This document shows positions 44,428 to 53,604 of a DNA stretch of 64,000 nucleotides, piece by piece. The stretch comes from Mucilaginibacter sp. OK268 (lineage in GTDB: Bacteria; Bacteroidota; Bacteroidia; Sphingobacteriales; Sphingobacteriaceae): NCBI RefSeq assembly GCF_900103125.1, contig NZ_FNJV01000007.1, positions 186,001 to 250,000 of the forward strand. The letters run 5' to 3'. A program made the translations under genes and the position numbers. Under the pieces are notes generated by a model. That model worked only from the letters and a program-made list of their open reading frames with translations, had not been told where the DNA came from and searched no databases. Each line of letters starts with the position of its first letter. Within the stretch, counting starts at the first letter, position 1.

Positions 44428-46549
44428 GCAGGAGGTCATGTATAAAGTAAAGAGCATGCGCCGTTGGTATGTTGGTTACCAGGTATCAGCAGGTTTTCTT
44501 TTTGCGGCTGCATTTACTGTTGCTTTGGGCACACTACTATTTTTCTTACTTTCCTGTTCTGTAACCTGGTTGTGGGTTGTGTTACTTATAGCCTTTATTT
44601 TATATATCATTTATACCCGACCGTGGAGAATAAATGAATACTCCATTTTGAACTTTCTTGATCGGCATTACCCTGAATTGGAAGAGAGCGGCAACCTACT
44701 ATTAAAATCTGACGATGAACTTAATCTTTTGGAACGCCTGCAACAAACAAAGATCAGGGAACAGTTTGCTGCCATCCCCGTTCAGCAGAAGCAATTTTTA
44801 AAGCCCCTTAAGCAGGCTGCTTTAATTTTAATATCGGTTGCTTTGGTATGTTTTGTATTGATAAAAGTTGTGCCGCATGATCTGCACCAAATTGGTTTCA
44901 CCGGTTTACATCAATCTGGTACTAAAAATACTCCTATAGAAAAGTTATTGCCCCAGATCGCTGCTGTTGAAGTAAGCATGAGTCCCCCGGCTTATACAGG
45001 TAAGCCCACACGTACCCAGGATAAATTAACCATTGATGCCGAAGAAGGAGCGGTGGTATCCTGGAAAATATCAACCAATATCCCTGTTAAGCAGTTAGCA
45101 TTGCTGTTTAATTATAAGGAAAGAGTTAGCCTGACGGCCCTGAATCATGATAGAATTGTATGGGGAGCTCGAAAAAAAATTAGCCAGCCGGGTTTCTACC
45201 AGGTTAGCATCGACGGTAAACTTTCCGATCTGTACCAGGTGCAGGTTATTAAAGACCAGCCTCCGGTTGTCCGTATCAAAACACCCAAGCCATATACCTA
45301 TATAGATGCGGGAGAGGCTCAAAAGATAAATATTGATGCGGCTGTAACCGATGATTATGGGATCAATAATGCGCTGATAGTTGCCACCGTGGCTAAAGGA
45401 AGTGGCGAGGCTGTCAAATTCAAAGAATACAAATTGGATTTTTCTACATCTTTTAATGGTCATAGCCCGCAATACAATCTGCAAAAATTGATCAATCTGC
45501 CGTCCTTAAACATGGAGCCTGGCGATGAACTTTATTTTTATATACAAGCTACTGATACTCATCAGCAGCAAAGCCGTACAGATGTGTATACCGTGTCTAT
45601 ACAGGATACCGCCCAACTGTTAAGTATGGATGGGATACTTACCGGAACAGATCAAAAGCCGGAATTTTTCAGGAGTGAGCGGCAGATTATCCTCGATGCC
45701 GAAAAACTGCTTAAAGACAAGGATAGCATCAGCACCGAAAAATTTAAAAGCCGGAGTAACGATCTGGGCACTGATCAAAAATTATTGCGCCTGCGCTACG
45801 GTAAGTTTTTAGGCGAGGAGTCAGAGAATGATATGGGAGGAAATGAGAATGATGCGGTTAGCGATATCAACAACTACGGTAACGCAGATGTGATCAAAGA
45901 TAAATATACCGATAAGCACGATAATGCGGAGGATGCCGATTTTTTTGATCCGCTTCTGAAAAATCAACTCAAAGCCACATTGACTGAGATGTGGAAGGCT
46001 GAATTGCAATTGCGGTTATATAAACCACAAAACGCGCTGCCTTTTGCTTATAAAGCTTTGCGGTTACTCAAAGATCTGCAGCAAAAATCAAGATTATATG
46101 TAGCGAAAACAGCGTTTAATCCGCCACCCTTAAAGTTAGAAAAACGCCTGAGCGGCGATCTTACCAAAGTAAATCAACCCATTATTAAACAGAATATAAA
46201 ACCGGGAGTGGATCAGTTAGTGAGTCTCCGCAAAGCGGTAGAAATACTGGAGCAACTAAAATCGGGTGGGGGACTAAGTAGTAAAGATTTACAGGTGCTG
46301 GCATTGACGAACCAGCAATTAAGTTTACAGGCATCGGCAGAGCCACGGATTTATCTTGCGGCATTAAGTGCGATGCGCAGAATATTATCAGACCGGAGCA
46401 ATATAAAACCCGATGATATTACCAGGGTTGAAAAGGCCATTCAAAAAACACTGACACCGGCTAAAAGGATGCCTGTAGCTATGCAAAACCCGGTTGATAT
46501 GGGCTTATCACAAGAGTATTATAAAAACCTTAATCAGCTAAACAGATGA
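44420..46549 (+). CDS. DUF4175-like large membrane protein of the MoxR operon
   Basis: A 709-residue protein with two N-terminal membrane helices (about 20-65), a third near residue 130-150, and a long extracytoplasmic part. Motif VEVSMSPPAYTGKPTRTQDKL and Ig-like strands (KDQPPVVRIKTPKPYTYIDAG) resemble DUF4175-type proteins found beside MoxR genes. A charged, coiled-coil-like helical region spans about 395-560. Overlaps both neighbours (8 bp and 4 bp). Biochemical role unknown; probably part of an envelope complex with the BatA-like and following protein. Confidence 0.72.
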   Translation: MTKQEVMYKVKSMRRWYVGYQVSAGFLFAAAFTVALGTLLFFLLSCSVTWLWVVLLIAFILYIIYTRPWRINEYSILNFLDRHYPELEESGNLLLKSDDELNLLERLQQTKIREQFAAIPVQQKQFLKPLKQAALILISVALVCFVLIKVVPHDLHQIGFTGLHQSGTKNTPIEKLLPQIAAVEVSMSPPAYTGKPTRTQDKLTIDAEEGAVVSWKISTNIPVKQLALLFNYKERVSLTALNHDRIVWGARKKISQPGFYQVSIDGKLSDLYQVQVIKDQPPVVRIKTPKPYTYIDAGEAQKINIDAAVTDDYGINNALIVATVAKGSGEAVKFKEYKLDFSTSFNGHSPQYNLQKLINLPSLNMEPGDELYFYIQATDTHQQQSRTDVYTVSIQDTAQLLSMDGILTGTDQKPEFFRSERQIILDAEKLLKDKDSISTEKFKSRSNDLGTDQKLLRLRYGKFLGEESENDMGGNENDAVSDINNYGNADVIKDKYTDKHDNAEDADFFDPLLKNQLKATLTEMWKAELQLRLYKPQNALPFAYKALRLLKDLQQKSRLYVAKTAFNPPPLKLEKRLSGDLTKVNQPIIKQNIKPGVDQLVSLRKAVEILEQLKSGGGLSSKDLQVLALTNQQLSLQASAEPRIYLAALSAMRRILSDRSNIKPDDITRVEKAIQKTLTPAKRMPVAMQNPVDMGLSQEYYKNLNQLNR

Positions 46550-48372
46550 ATTGGAATATCACCGCTTTAATCATCTGCTTTATTGTTTGCGCTATTGCCG
46601 TATGGAAGGAGGTTACACGTACAAACCGGGCTCGCCTCGGTTTACGGATAGTCGCGGTTATCGTGGCAGTTGCAGCACTGGCTGGTATAGCTCTGCCATT
46701 AACTTATCAGGTCGACACAACCCAGCAAAACAAACCCGAGGTGATTTTATTAACTACCGGTTTCAATCCTGATAGCTTAAGCCGGTACAATAACAGCCGG
46801 TTATTTACCTTAGATAACAGTATCAAAAAGCGATATCAGCAAGCCATCCTGTTAAATACGATAGATGAACTGACTGCCGATTCATCAGTTACTCAGTTGC
46901 GGGTATTTGGTGATGGCTTGGATGAAGATCAGTTGCAGCAACTCCATTATTTACCAGTGATTTTCCACCCTGAGGTATTGAAGCAGGGTATTACGGCCAT
47001 CGGTTGGAACGAACAGTTAAAAGCAGGAGAAGAACTCCTTGTTCAGGGTACATTTAAAAACAGCTCAACTAATCCAATAAAATTACTTCTTTATGGATTA
47101 GGCACCGCATTAGATTCTGTCGTTATCAAACCAAAAAGTACGGCAACATTCCAGTTAAAAAATACGCCCAAAATTTCGGGTCGGGCTGTATATCATTTAC
47201 TAACTATTACCGGTCGTGATACGCTTGGGAATGAAAGCCTGCCTATACAAATTGAAGCGGCAATACCACTAAAAGTATTAATGTTGACCGCATCTCCCGA
47301 TTTTGAAAGCAGGTTTCTCAAAAACTGGCTCTCCGCAAACGGATACGCTGTGGCTGCAAGATCGGCCATCAGTAAGGATAAATTTAATAACGAGTTTATC
47401 AACCTGGATCAAGTTCCGCTGGAACATCTGTCGGCTCAAACTATTGGTAAGTTTGATGTGCTTGTAGGAGATCTGTCGGTTTTAAAGTCGCTTAGTACCC
47501 AGGAAGCTGCTGTTTTAAAAACAGAAGTAAGTCAAAAGGGACTGGGAATTATTGTACGCGCAGATAGCTCTTCGGGCAATTCCTGGCTGCAACATAATTT
47601 TCCTTTAGCCGTGCTACAAGGGCGGGATACGCTTGCATCTGTCCTCATCATCCGTGGACGAGACCAACACCTGGACAAATTAAATCCGGGTTCATTTTAT
47701 ATCCGGTTTCAACAAGGAACCCAACCATTGATACAAGACGAACATGGGCATATATTGGTAAGCAGTACTTTGGCCGGTAACGGCAAACTGATGTATACTT
47801 CCCTGAGTAATACTTTTAACTGGATGCTGGCCGGCAATGAAAATGACTATACCGCATTATGGGCATTGCTAATTCATCGGGCCTCTCGTAAAACTTTGGT
47901 AAACGAAAGCTGGAGTGTATCAACACCGGTACCGACGGTATTAAACCCCGTGAGTTTGCAATTGCAAAGCTCAGGTGTGGCAACTTCCATGGTCGGGTCA
48001 ATTATGCTTGCACCGCAACAAAGCCAACTGCTTCCGTTTGAGTATCAGTATCAATACTGGCCGCAAAAGCCAGGCTGGCAATCCGTTAAAATAAATAATG
48101 GGGTTTTAAACTGGTGGTATGTTTATCGGGAGGATGAATGGAAAAGTCTGCGCATATTAAAAAAACAGTCGGATACTAAAAACTACGGCATAAATAGTCG
48201 AAACACGAATAATGTAACAAAGCAGATACAGAAAAAAGCAACAATTTCGGTATCGAAAATATATGCTTATATTTTGCTGTTGTTAGCGTGCACATTCTTG
48301 TGGTTCGAAGCCAAAGCATCAGGAATCAAGCTCTCTTCTAAAAAGAGGGTTTTAAATAATCAGAAACTTTAA
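46546..48372 (+). CDS. Membrane-anchored protein of the MoxR operon (GATase-like/VWA-type)
   Basis: A 608-residue protein with two N-terminal membrane helices (ITALIICFIVCAIAVW and the LGLRIVAVIVAVAALAGIAL region) and one C-terminal helix (IYAYILLLLACTFLWFEA). Between them is a large extracytoplasmic region. Its LMLTASPDFESRFLKNWLSANGY stretch recalls the glutamine-amidotransferase-like domain seen in such cluster proteins, with no catalytic triad identified. Starts 4 bp inside the previous gene. Specific function unknown. Confidence 0.68.
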   Translation: MNWNITALIICFIVCAIAVWKEVTRTNRARLGLRIVAVIVAVAALAGIALPLTYQVDTTQQNKPEVILLTTGFNPDSLSRYNNSRLFTLDNSIKKRYQQAILLNTIDELTADSSVTQLRVFGDGLDEDQLQQLHYLPVIFHPEVLKQGITAIGWNEQLKAGEELLVQGTFKNSSTNPIKLLLYGLGTALDSVVIKPKSTATFQLKNTPKISGRAVYHLLTITGRDTLGNESLPIQIEAAIPLKVLMLTASPDFESRFLKNWLSANGYAVAARSAISKDKFNNEFINLDQVPLEHLSAQTIGKFDVLVGDLSVLKSLSTQEAAVLKTEVSQKGLGIIVRADSSSGNSWLQHNFPLAVLQGRDTLASVLIIRGRDQHLDKLNPGSFYIRFQQGTQPLIQDEHGHILVSSTLAGNGKLMYTSLSNTFNWMLAGNENDYTALWALLIHRASRKTLVNESWSVSTPVPTVLNPVSLQLQSSGVATSMVGSIMLAPQQSQLLPFEYQYQYWPQKPGWQSVKINNGVLNWWYVYREDEWKSLRILKKQSDTKNYGINSRNTNNVTKQIQKKATISVSKIYAYILLLLACTFLWFEAKASGIKLSSKKRVLNNQKL

Positions 48373-48414
48373 AAGTGAGTTCTCCGGTATCCATGCAGGA
48401 ACACCAGGAGTGCT

Positions 48415-48429
48415 AAGGAGGAATATACA
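48415..48429 (+). promoter_or_regulatory. Strong Shine-Dalgarno sequence fixing the TTG start of tldD
   Basis: AAGGAGG at 48415-48421, 8 nt before TTG 48430. Such a perfect anti-16S match is unusual in this window and supports the TTG start, which is needed to include the twin-arginine signal. Confidence 0.75.
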
Positions 48430-50067
48430 TTGAGAAGACGAGACTTTATTTTTTTAACAGGAATGGGAGCAGGGGCCTTAATGCTACCCGATCTGTCTGC
48501 GTTTGGTAAAACGATCGATCCGCTACAGGCGCTGGAAGGTGTCGATGCAAATATCAAAAAAGAACTGGCTGATGTGGCTTTAAACACTGCCAAATCAAAC
48601 GGGGCAACCTATGCCGATGTGCGGATAGGTCGTTACCTGAACCAGTTTGTGGTTACCCGCGAAAACAAGGTATTGAATGTGGCCAATACCGAATCATACG
48701 GGATCGGTATCCGGGTTATAGCCAACGGTTGCTGGGGTTTTGCCGCTACCAATGATGTAACCAAAGAGGGGATGGCGAAAACCACGCTTAAAGCGGTAGC
48801 AGTAGCTAAAGCTAATGCTAAAATTGGCGGGGCGCCTGTACAATTGGCCCCTCAAAAAGGCTATGGCGAAGTAAGCTGGAAAACACCTTTAACCAAAAAT
48901 GCTTTTGAAGTTCCTATCAAAGAAAAGGTAGATCTTTTGCTAAATGCCAATGGCATAGCCATGGCAGGCGGAGCCAACTTTGTTAACTCCATTATGTTTG
49001 CCGTTAATGAGCAAAAGTATTTTGCATCAACAGATGGCTCATATATTGATCAGGATGTACATCGTCTTTACCCAAGCTTTACGGTTACTAAAATTGATCC
49101 TTCAGCCGGTGCTTTTGAAACCCGTCGCTCCTTAAGCTCGCCGGTAGGTATGGGTTACGAATACCTTGACCCCTTGGCCAGCGAAAAGGTGTTGGGAGTT
49201 ACCCCCCGTTATAAGAAACGTTATGATATGCTGGAAGATATTAAGTATGCTACCCAGCAGGCAGGTGATAAATTAAAGGCCAAATCTGTTGAACCGGGTA
49301 AATACGATCTGGTACTTGACCCATCGCATTTATGGCTTACCATCCATGAATCTGTTGGTCACCCAACAGAGCTCGATCGTGTTTTGGGTTACGAAGCTAA
49401 CTTTGCTGGTACCAGCTTTTTAACGCTGGATAAATGGAAATCTGGTAAATTCAATTTTGGCAGTAAAGCCGTGAACATTGTAGGCGATAAAACCCAGGTT
49501 GGTTCTCTGGGCGCGGTAGGATATGACGATGAAGGCGTACAATGCAAAAAATGGGACATCATTAAGGATGGCGTATTGGTAAACTATCAGGCCATCCGTG
49601 ATCAGGCACATATCATTGGGCTAAACGAATCGCAAGGTTGCTGCTATTCTCAAAGCTGGCAGGATGTACAATTTCAGCGGATGCCGAATGTTTCCCTTCA
49701 GCCTGGAAAAACGCCGCTGAGTGTTGATGAGATGATCAAAAATGTAGAGAAGGGCGTTTATATTATCGGCGATGGCTCATTCTCTATCGATCAGCAACGT
49801 TATAATTTCCAGTTTGGCGGTCAGTTGTTTTACGAGATCAAAGAAGGAAAGATTACAGGTATGCTGAATGACGTAGCCTATCAGGCCAATACCCAGGAGT
49901 TCTGGAATTCCTGCACCCAGGTTTGCGATGAGCGCGACTATCGTTTAGGCGGAGCCTTTAATGATGGTAAAGGACAACCAGCACAGTCAAGCGCGGTATC
50001 ACATGGCGCGTCAACAGCATTGTTTAAAGGAGTTAATGTAATCAATACTAAAAGAAAGATCGGATAA
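48430..50067 (+). CDS. tldD: TldD-family metalloprotease with twin-arginine signal
   Basis: A 545-residue member of the TldD/PmbA family (microcin-processing, gyrase-modulator type metalloproteases). The zinc motif HESVGH at residues 306-311 (HExxxH type) is intact, and the usual C-terminal GDGSFSIDQQRYNFQFGGQLFYEI region is present. The N-terminus RRRDFIFLTGMGAGALML is a clear Tat-type signal, so the protein is probably exported, unlike cytoplasmic E. coli TldD. TTG start with a strong Shine-Dalgarno. It forms a pair with tldE 7 bp downstream and trails the MoxR cluster by 57 bp. In E. coli the TldD/TldE heterodimer degrades unfolded peptides; the peptide substrate here is unknown. Confidence 0.9.
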   Translation: MRRRDFIFLTGMGAGALMLPDLSAFGKTIDPLQALEGVDANIKKELADVALNTAKSNGATYADVRIGRYLNQFVVTRENKVLNVANTESYGIGIRVIANGCWGFAATNDVTKEGMAKTTLKAVAVAKANAKIGGAPVQLAPQKGYGEVSWKTPLTKNAFEVPIKEKVDLLLNANGIAMAGGANFVNSIMFAVNEQKYFASTDGSYIDQDVHRLYPSFTVTKIDPSAGAFETRRSLSSPVGMGYEYLDPLASEKVLGVTPRYKKRYDMLEDIKYATQQAGDKLKAKSVEPGKYDLVLDPSHLWLTIHESVGHPTELDRVLGYEANFAGTSFLTLDKWKSGKFNFGSKAVNIVGDKTQVGSLGAVGYDDEGVQCKKWDIIKDGVLVNYQAIRDQAHIIGLNESQGCCYSQSWQDVQFQRMPNVSLQPGKTPLSVDEMIKNVEKGVYIIGDGSFSIDQQRYNFQFGGQLFYEIKEGKITGMLNDVAYQANTQEFWNSCTQVCDERDYRLGGAFNDGKGQPAQSSAVSHGASTALFKGVNVINTKRKIG

Positions 50068-50074
50068 CTGAATT

Positions 50075-51406
50075 ATGCCAATATTAACTAAAGAAGAAGC
50101 ACAGACTTTATTAAAGAAAGTGCTTGCCTATTCAAAAGCCGAAGAATGTGAAGTGAGTTTAAATGGCAGCGAAGGCGGCAACATCAGATATGCATTAAAC
50201 GCTGTTTCTACAGCAGGGGATATCAGCACGGTAAGTTTGGGTGTTACATCGGTTTTTGGAAAAAAAGCGGGAACGGCAACCATTGATGAGTTTGATGATG
50301 CGGCATTGGAAAGGGTGGTTCGCCGCTCTGAAGAATTGGCGCAATTAGCCCCGGCCAACCCGGAGTATATGCCTATGTTAGGACCTCATGATTTTCCCGA
50401 GTCTATAACTTATAATGCTAACACAGCTGCCATGACTCCTGAAAGTCGCGCAGATATGGTAGCCAAAAGTTTATCGGTTACCAAAGAAGCCAAGCTCACA
50501 GCGGCGGGTTTCCTTGAAAACTCAACTAGTTTTAGCGCCATTATGAACTCCAAAGGGTTATTCGCTTACAACAAGGGTAATGATGTCACCTTTTCGGTAA
50601 CTACACGTAATGAAGCTGGTACAGCCTCAGGCTATGCGGCCAAAGGCTTTACTGATGTAAGCAAACTGGATACCCTGGCGTCGACTAAAGTAGCTGCCGG
50701 TAAATGCCTGAGCTCATCTGGAGCTAAAGCTTTAGAACCTGGAAAGTATACCGTGATATTGGAACCGGTTGCGGCTACCTATCTAATGGAAAATATGTTC
50801 CGTTTTGATGCCCGTAGTGCCGAGGAAGGACGGAGCTTTTTGAGCAAAAAAGGCGGCGGCACGCGCCTGGGTGAACAATTGGTTGACCCCAAAGTCAACA
50901 TATACTCAGATCCTTTTAATGCCGATCTGCCATCTTCAACCTGGAGTGGCGACGGGCTTCCACGTGAAAAAACAATGTGGATTGATAAAGGCGTAGTAAA
51001 AAACCTAAGTTACTCCCGCTACTGGGCAGATAAAAAAGGCGTTAAACCACTACCTGGTCCCGGGAATATCATTATGGAAGGGGGTGATGCCAGTTTAGAA
51101 GATCTGATAAAAAGCACCGAGAAAGGTATATTGGTTTCGCGCCTGTGGTATATCCGTATGGTTGACCCGCAATCATTATTACTCACCGGCCTAACCCGCG
51201 ACGGTACATTTTATATTGAGAACGGTAAGATAAAATTCCCGATCAAAAATTTCAGATTTAACGAAAGTCCTGTAATTATGCTCAACAACCTTGAAGCACT
51301 GGGTAAACAGGAACGAAGCATTAGTGTAGAAAGCTACCGGAGTTATCTTATCCCGCCGATGAAGATCAGGGAATTTACTTTTAGCTCTCTGTCAGATGCT
51401 GTCTAA
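50075..51406 (+). CDS. tldE: TldE/PmbA-family partner subunit
   Basis: A 443-residue TldE/PmbA protein with the family N-terminal helical and beta region and the C-terminal motif LLTGLTRDGTFYIENGKIKFPIKNFRFNES. It has no HExxxH motif, as expected for the non-catalytic partner that completes the TldD/TldE cavity. No signal peptide is apparent, in contrast to the TldD encoded next to it. If TldD is Tat-exported, TldE could be co-exported as a complex (hitchhiker). That is inference. Confidence 0.9.
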   Translation: MPILTKEEAQTLLKKVLAYSKAEECEVSLNGSEGGNIRYALNAVSTAGDISTVSLGVTSVFGKKAGTATIDEFDDAALERVVRRSEELAQLAPANPEYMPMLGPHDFPESITYNANTAAMTPESRADMVAKSLSVTKEAKLTAAGFLENSTSFSAIMNSKGLFAYNKGNDVTFSVTTRNEAGTASGYAAKGFTDVSKLDTLASTKVAAGKCLSSSGAKALEPGKYTVILEPVAATYLMENMFRFDARSAEEGRSFLSKKGGGTRLGEQLVDPKVNIYSDPFNADLPSSTWSGDGLPREKTMWIDKGVVKNLSYSRYWADKKGVKPLPGPGNIIMEGGDASLEDLIKSTEKGILVSRLWYIRMVDPQSLLLTGLTRDGTFYIENGKIKFPIKNFRFNESPVIMLNNLEALGKQERSISVESYRSYLIPPMKIREFTFSSLSDAV

Positions 51407-51447
51407 ATGAAGACGCGCATAATTTAGGCTCAAGCCAGAACAATATT

Positions 51448-51480
51448 ATGCTCCTTTTGCTATAGGCAAAAGGAGCATTT
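51448..51480. terminator. Terminator-like hairpin after tldE
   Basis: ATGCTCCTTTTGC (51448-51460) and GCAAAAGGAGCAT (51466-51478) form a perfect 13-bp stem with a 5-nt loop, between convergent genes. Only a short T stretch follows. Confidence 0.75.
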
Positions 51481-51523
51481 GAAAATACACTTTTAGCGAT
51501 TGTGCTAATTGCCAATGGAAGGC

Positions 51524-53572
51524 TTATACGCTGATTTTGGCTGATCCTGCTTCCTTAACTGTATAAATTTTGCTTTTATTTCCATCCCTAACAATTATTT
51601 GCACGCTACCATTTCGTTCTCTTTTGACCTTTAAATCAAATACCTTTCCGAACGCGTGAATATTGTTCAGGGCCATTTCATTCCAACCTTTTGGCAAGCG
51701 TGGTGTGCAATTGAAGCTTCTAAACCCAGTGGGCCTGATACCAAACAAGCCTTCTGTAAATATCCGGCAATACAAGCCGCTTTCTGCTGAAAGATGTCTT
51801 TGGTTCCCTTCTGGATAGGCTTCAACAGGATAAGGAACATGTTCGCCCAAAAGCCTGCGGTGCGAATAGTAACGTAAAAAAGTCATTGCTTGTTCTGTTG
51901 CTCCTGCCTGCAGCACACCCCGAAGTGCATAAAGGGTGGAACGATCCCAAAAGGTATCCTGACCGGCTTGGGTAGCTAAACCGTCGGCAGTCCATAATTT
52001 TGGTGAAAACAACGCCTCTATAGTGCCTTTGCTGCGGTCGTATATACCCATAGTCAGCGGCATGCAGATCCAGGCACGCAAAACATCATTGGTTTCGTAA
52101 TATTTATAGGTATGAAATCCGGCTAAGTCCGCTCCAAAGTATTTTTCAATATTATCCTTAAGTTCAGCTGCTTGCCGGGTATACAGGTCTGTTTGTTGTT
52201 TAGGCAATTGTAATTGCCGGCCAAGTAAAGCCGCTGATACCAACGCATCATAATACAAACAATTGGTAGACAGGTTGGCTTTGCCCGATGGGAACCGGCC
52301 TTCCAGTTCATCACTTTTCGACTCCACCACACCTTGCGTATTGATGTGTCTGTGGCTATACTCCAGGCACCACGAAATGAGTGGCCACAGGGCCTTTGCG
52401 GAGTCGGCACTTCCATAGGTAAGTGCATACCTTGATGCGCCGTAGGCTATCATAGCCTGATCCCCGCGATCGCCGGCTCCTTTCCAAACGGTATCACCTT
52501 CGGCTACAATGGAGCTTGGCAGGGCGTTATAATTCGGGTTCATATACCTGGCAAACAGCCGGTAAGCATTCATCGCCGAAAGATTTCCAATCCTATCACC
52601 CGAAATGGCAAAGTAAGGGTTGATATATTCTGCCTGGTCATTGGCCCAAATAGCTGCATAATAGGATAAACCACCAGGGCCGTGCATATATCCCCCTTTG
52701 GTTTTAAAAATACTTTCTGTAGCCCTGATCTTGGCAAAAGCGAACATGGCATTCAAAACGCTATCCGGGGTTTGTAGCTGTAACGGTGCCGAAATTTCAG
52801 CTATCCGGTTTTGACGAGCTTTTTCTTCAAATTCGGGATCAACAGCTAGGAGGGATGCAGGGTGGTCGGTTGCCCGGTAACAAACAGAAAATGTATATAC
52901 CTGTCCTGGTTGCAATACCCTGCTGCCGTCATTTACAGACTGCATGATAACCGTATGGGGCGCTACTTTGCTCCTGATGGTATCGGTAGTTACCTCCCGT
53001 TTCAAATGCTCCACGGAGATGGTTACCGGTTTATTGCTGATATTGGTGAATTTATATTGCTCAATGGCAAGGGGTTTATCTACAGATGGAAAAAGTGCGC
53101 GTTCTATTTTAACGGGCTGAGGATCAACAAACTGTTCCTCAATACGCATAATGCCATGTTGAGTAATACTTTTTGTCAATACACTAACATTCCCTTCCGA
53201 AACATCCGGCCGCAATAGTCTGCCATCTACATACATTCTTGGTAAGGCATCATCGTTAAATGTATAACTGATATGACTTCGTGTATCATCAGGAAGCATA
53301 CGAAAGGTAGGAAAAACTACCGTACGGGTAAGATGGCAAACTTTAGACGCATCTACACTATAAGCCACCCATAACGATACCTTCTCTCCAGACATTTCTA
53401 TATGATCGGCATGGGGCAGGCGATCTTTAATATTCCAGGTGATGCTGCCATCCGGTTGCAAAAGCCATCTGTCATTTTGTTGAGGTAAAGATAATTGCTG
53501 AGCATAGGATAGGGGCAACTGTATAAAGAATGCTAACAGGACGGGCAAAAATTTATGCAAATAGGATTTCAT
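51524..53572 (-). CDS. Exported (alpha/alpha)6-barrel glycosidase-like protein
   Basis: A 682-residue exported protein (signal peptide ending LSYAQ). The N-terminal 270 or so residues look like a beta-sandwich. The C-terminal part looks like a six-hairpin (alpha/alpha)6 domain with GPGGLSYYAAIWANDQAEYINPYF, GDRGDQAMIAYGASRYAL and TFWDRSTLYALRGVL. A short C-terminal beta segment (PRLPKGWNEMALNNIHAFG) recalls GH78/GH65-like clan ends. I cannot place it in a GH family with certainty; acidic residues in WANDQAEY and ESKSDELEG are candidates for catalysis. Second of two such genes in one operon (32-bp gap), probably periplasmic. Confidence 0.65.
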   Translation of the reverse strand: MKSYLHKFLPVLLAFFIQLPLSYAQQLSLPQQNDRWLLQPDGSITWNIKDRLPHADHIEMSGEKVSLWVAYSVDASKVCHLTRTVVFPTFRMLPDDTRSHISYTFNDDALPRMYVDGRLLRPDVSEGNVSVLTKSITQHGIMRIEEQFVDPQPVKIERALFPSVDKPLAIEQYKFTNISNKPVTISVEHLKREVTTDTIRSKVAPHTVIMQSVNDGSRVLQPGQVYTFSVCYRATDHPASLLAVDPEFEEKARQNRIAEISAPLQLQTPDSVLNAMFAFAKIRATESIFKTKGGYMHGPGGLSYYAAIWANDQAEYINPYFAISGDRIGNLSAMNAYRLFARYMNPNYNALPSSIVAEGDTVWKGAGDRGDQAMIAYGASRYALTYGSADSAKALWPLISWCLEYSHRHINTQGVVESKSDELEGRFPSGKANLSTNCLYYDALVSAALLGRQLQLPKQQTDLYTRQAAELKDNIEKYFGADLAGFHTYKYYETNDVLRAWICMPLTMGIYDRSKGTIEALFSPKLWTADGLATQAGQDTFWDRSTLYALRGVLQAGATEQAMTFLRYYSHRRLLGEHVPYPVEAYPEGNQRHLSAESGLYCRIFTEGLFGIRPTGFRSFNCTPRLPKGWNEMALNNIHAFGKVFDLKVKRERNGSVQIIVRDGNKSKIYTVKEAGSAKISV

Positions 53573-53604
53573 TAACTGTTTTGTAAGGTGTGATGGGTGT
53601 TTTA

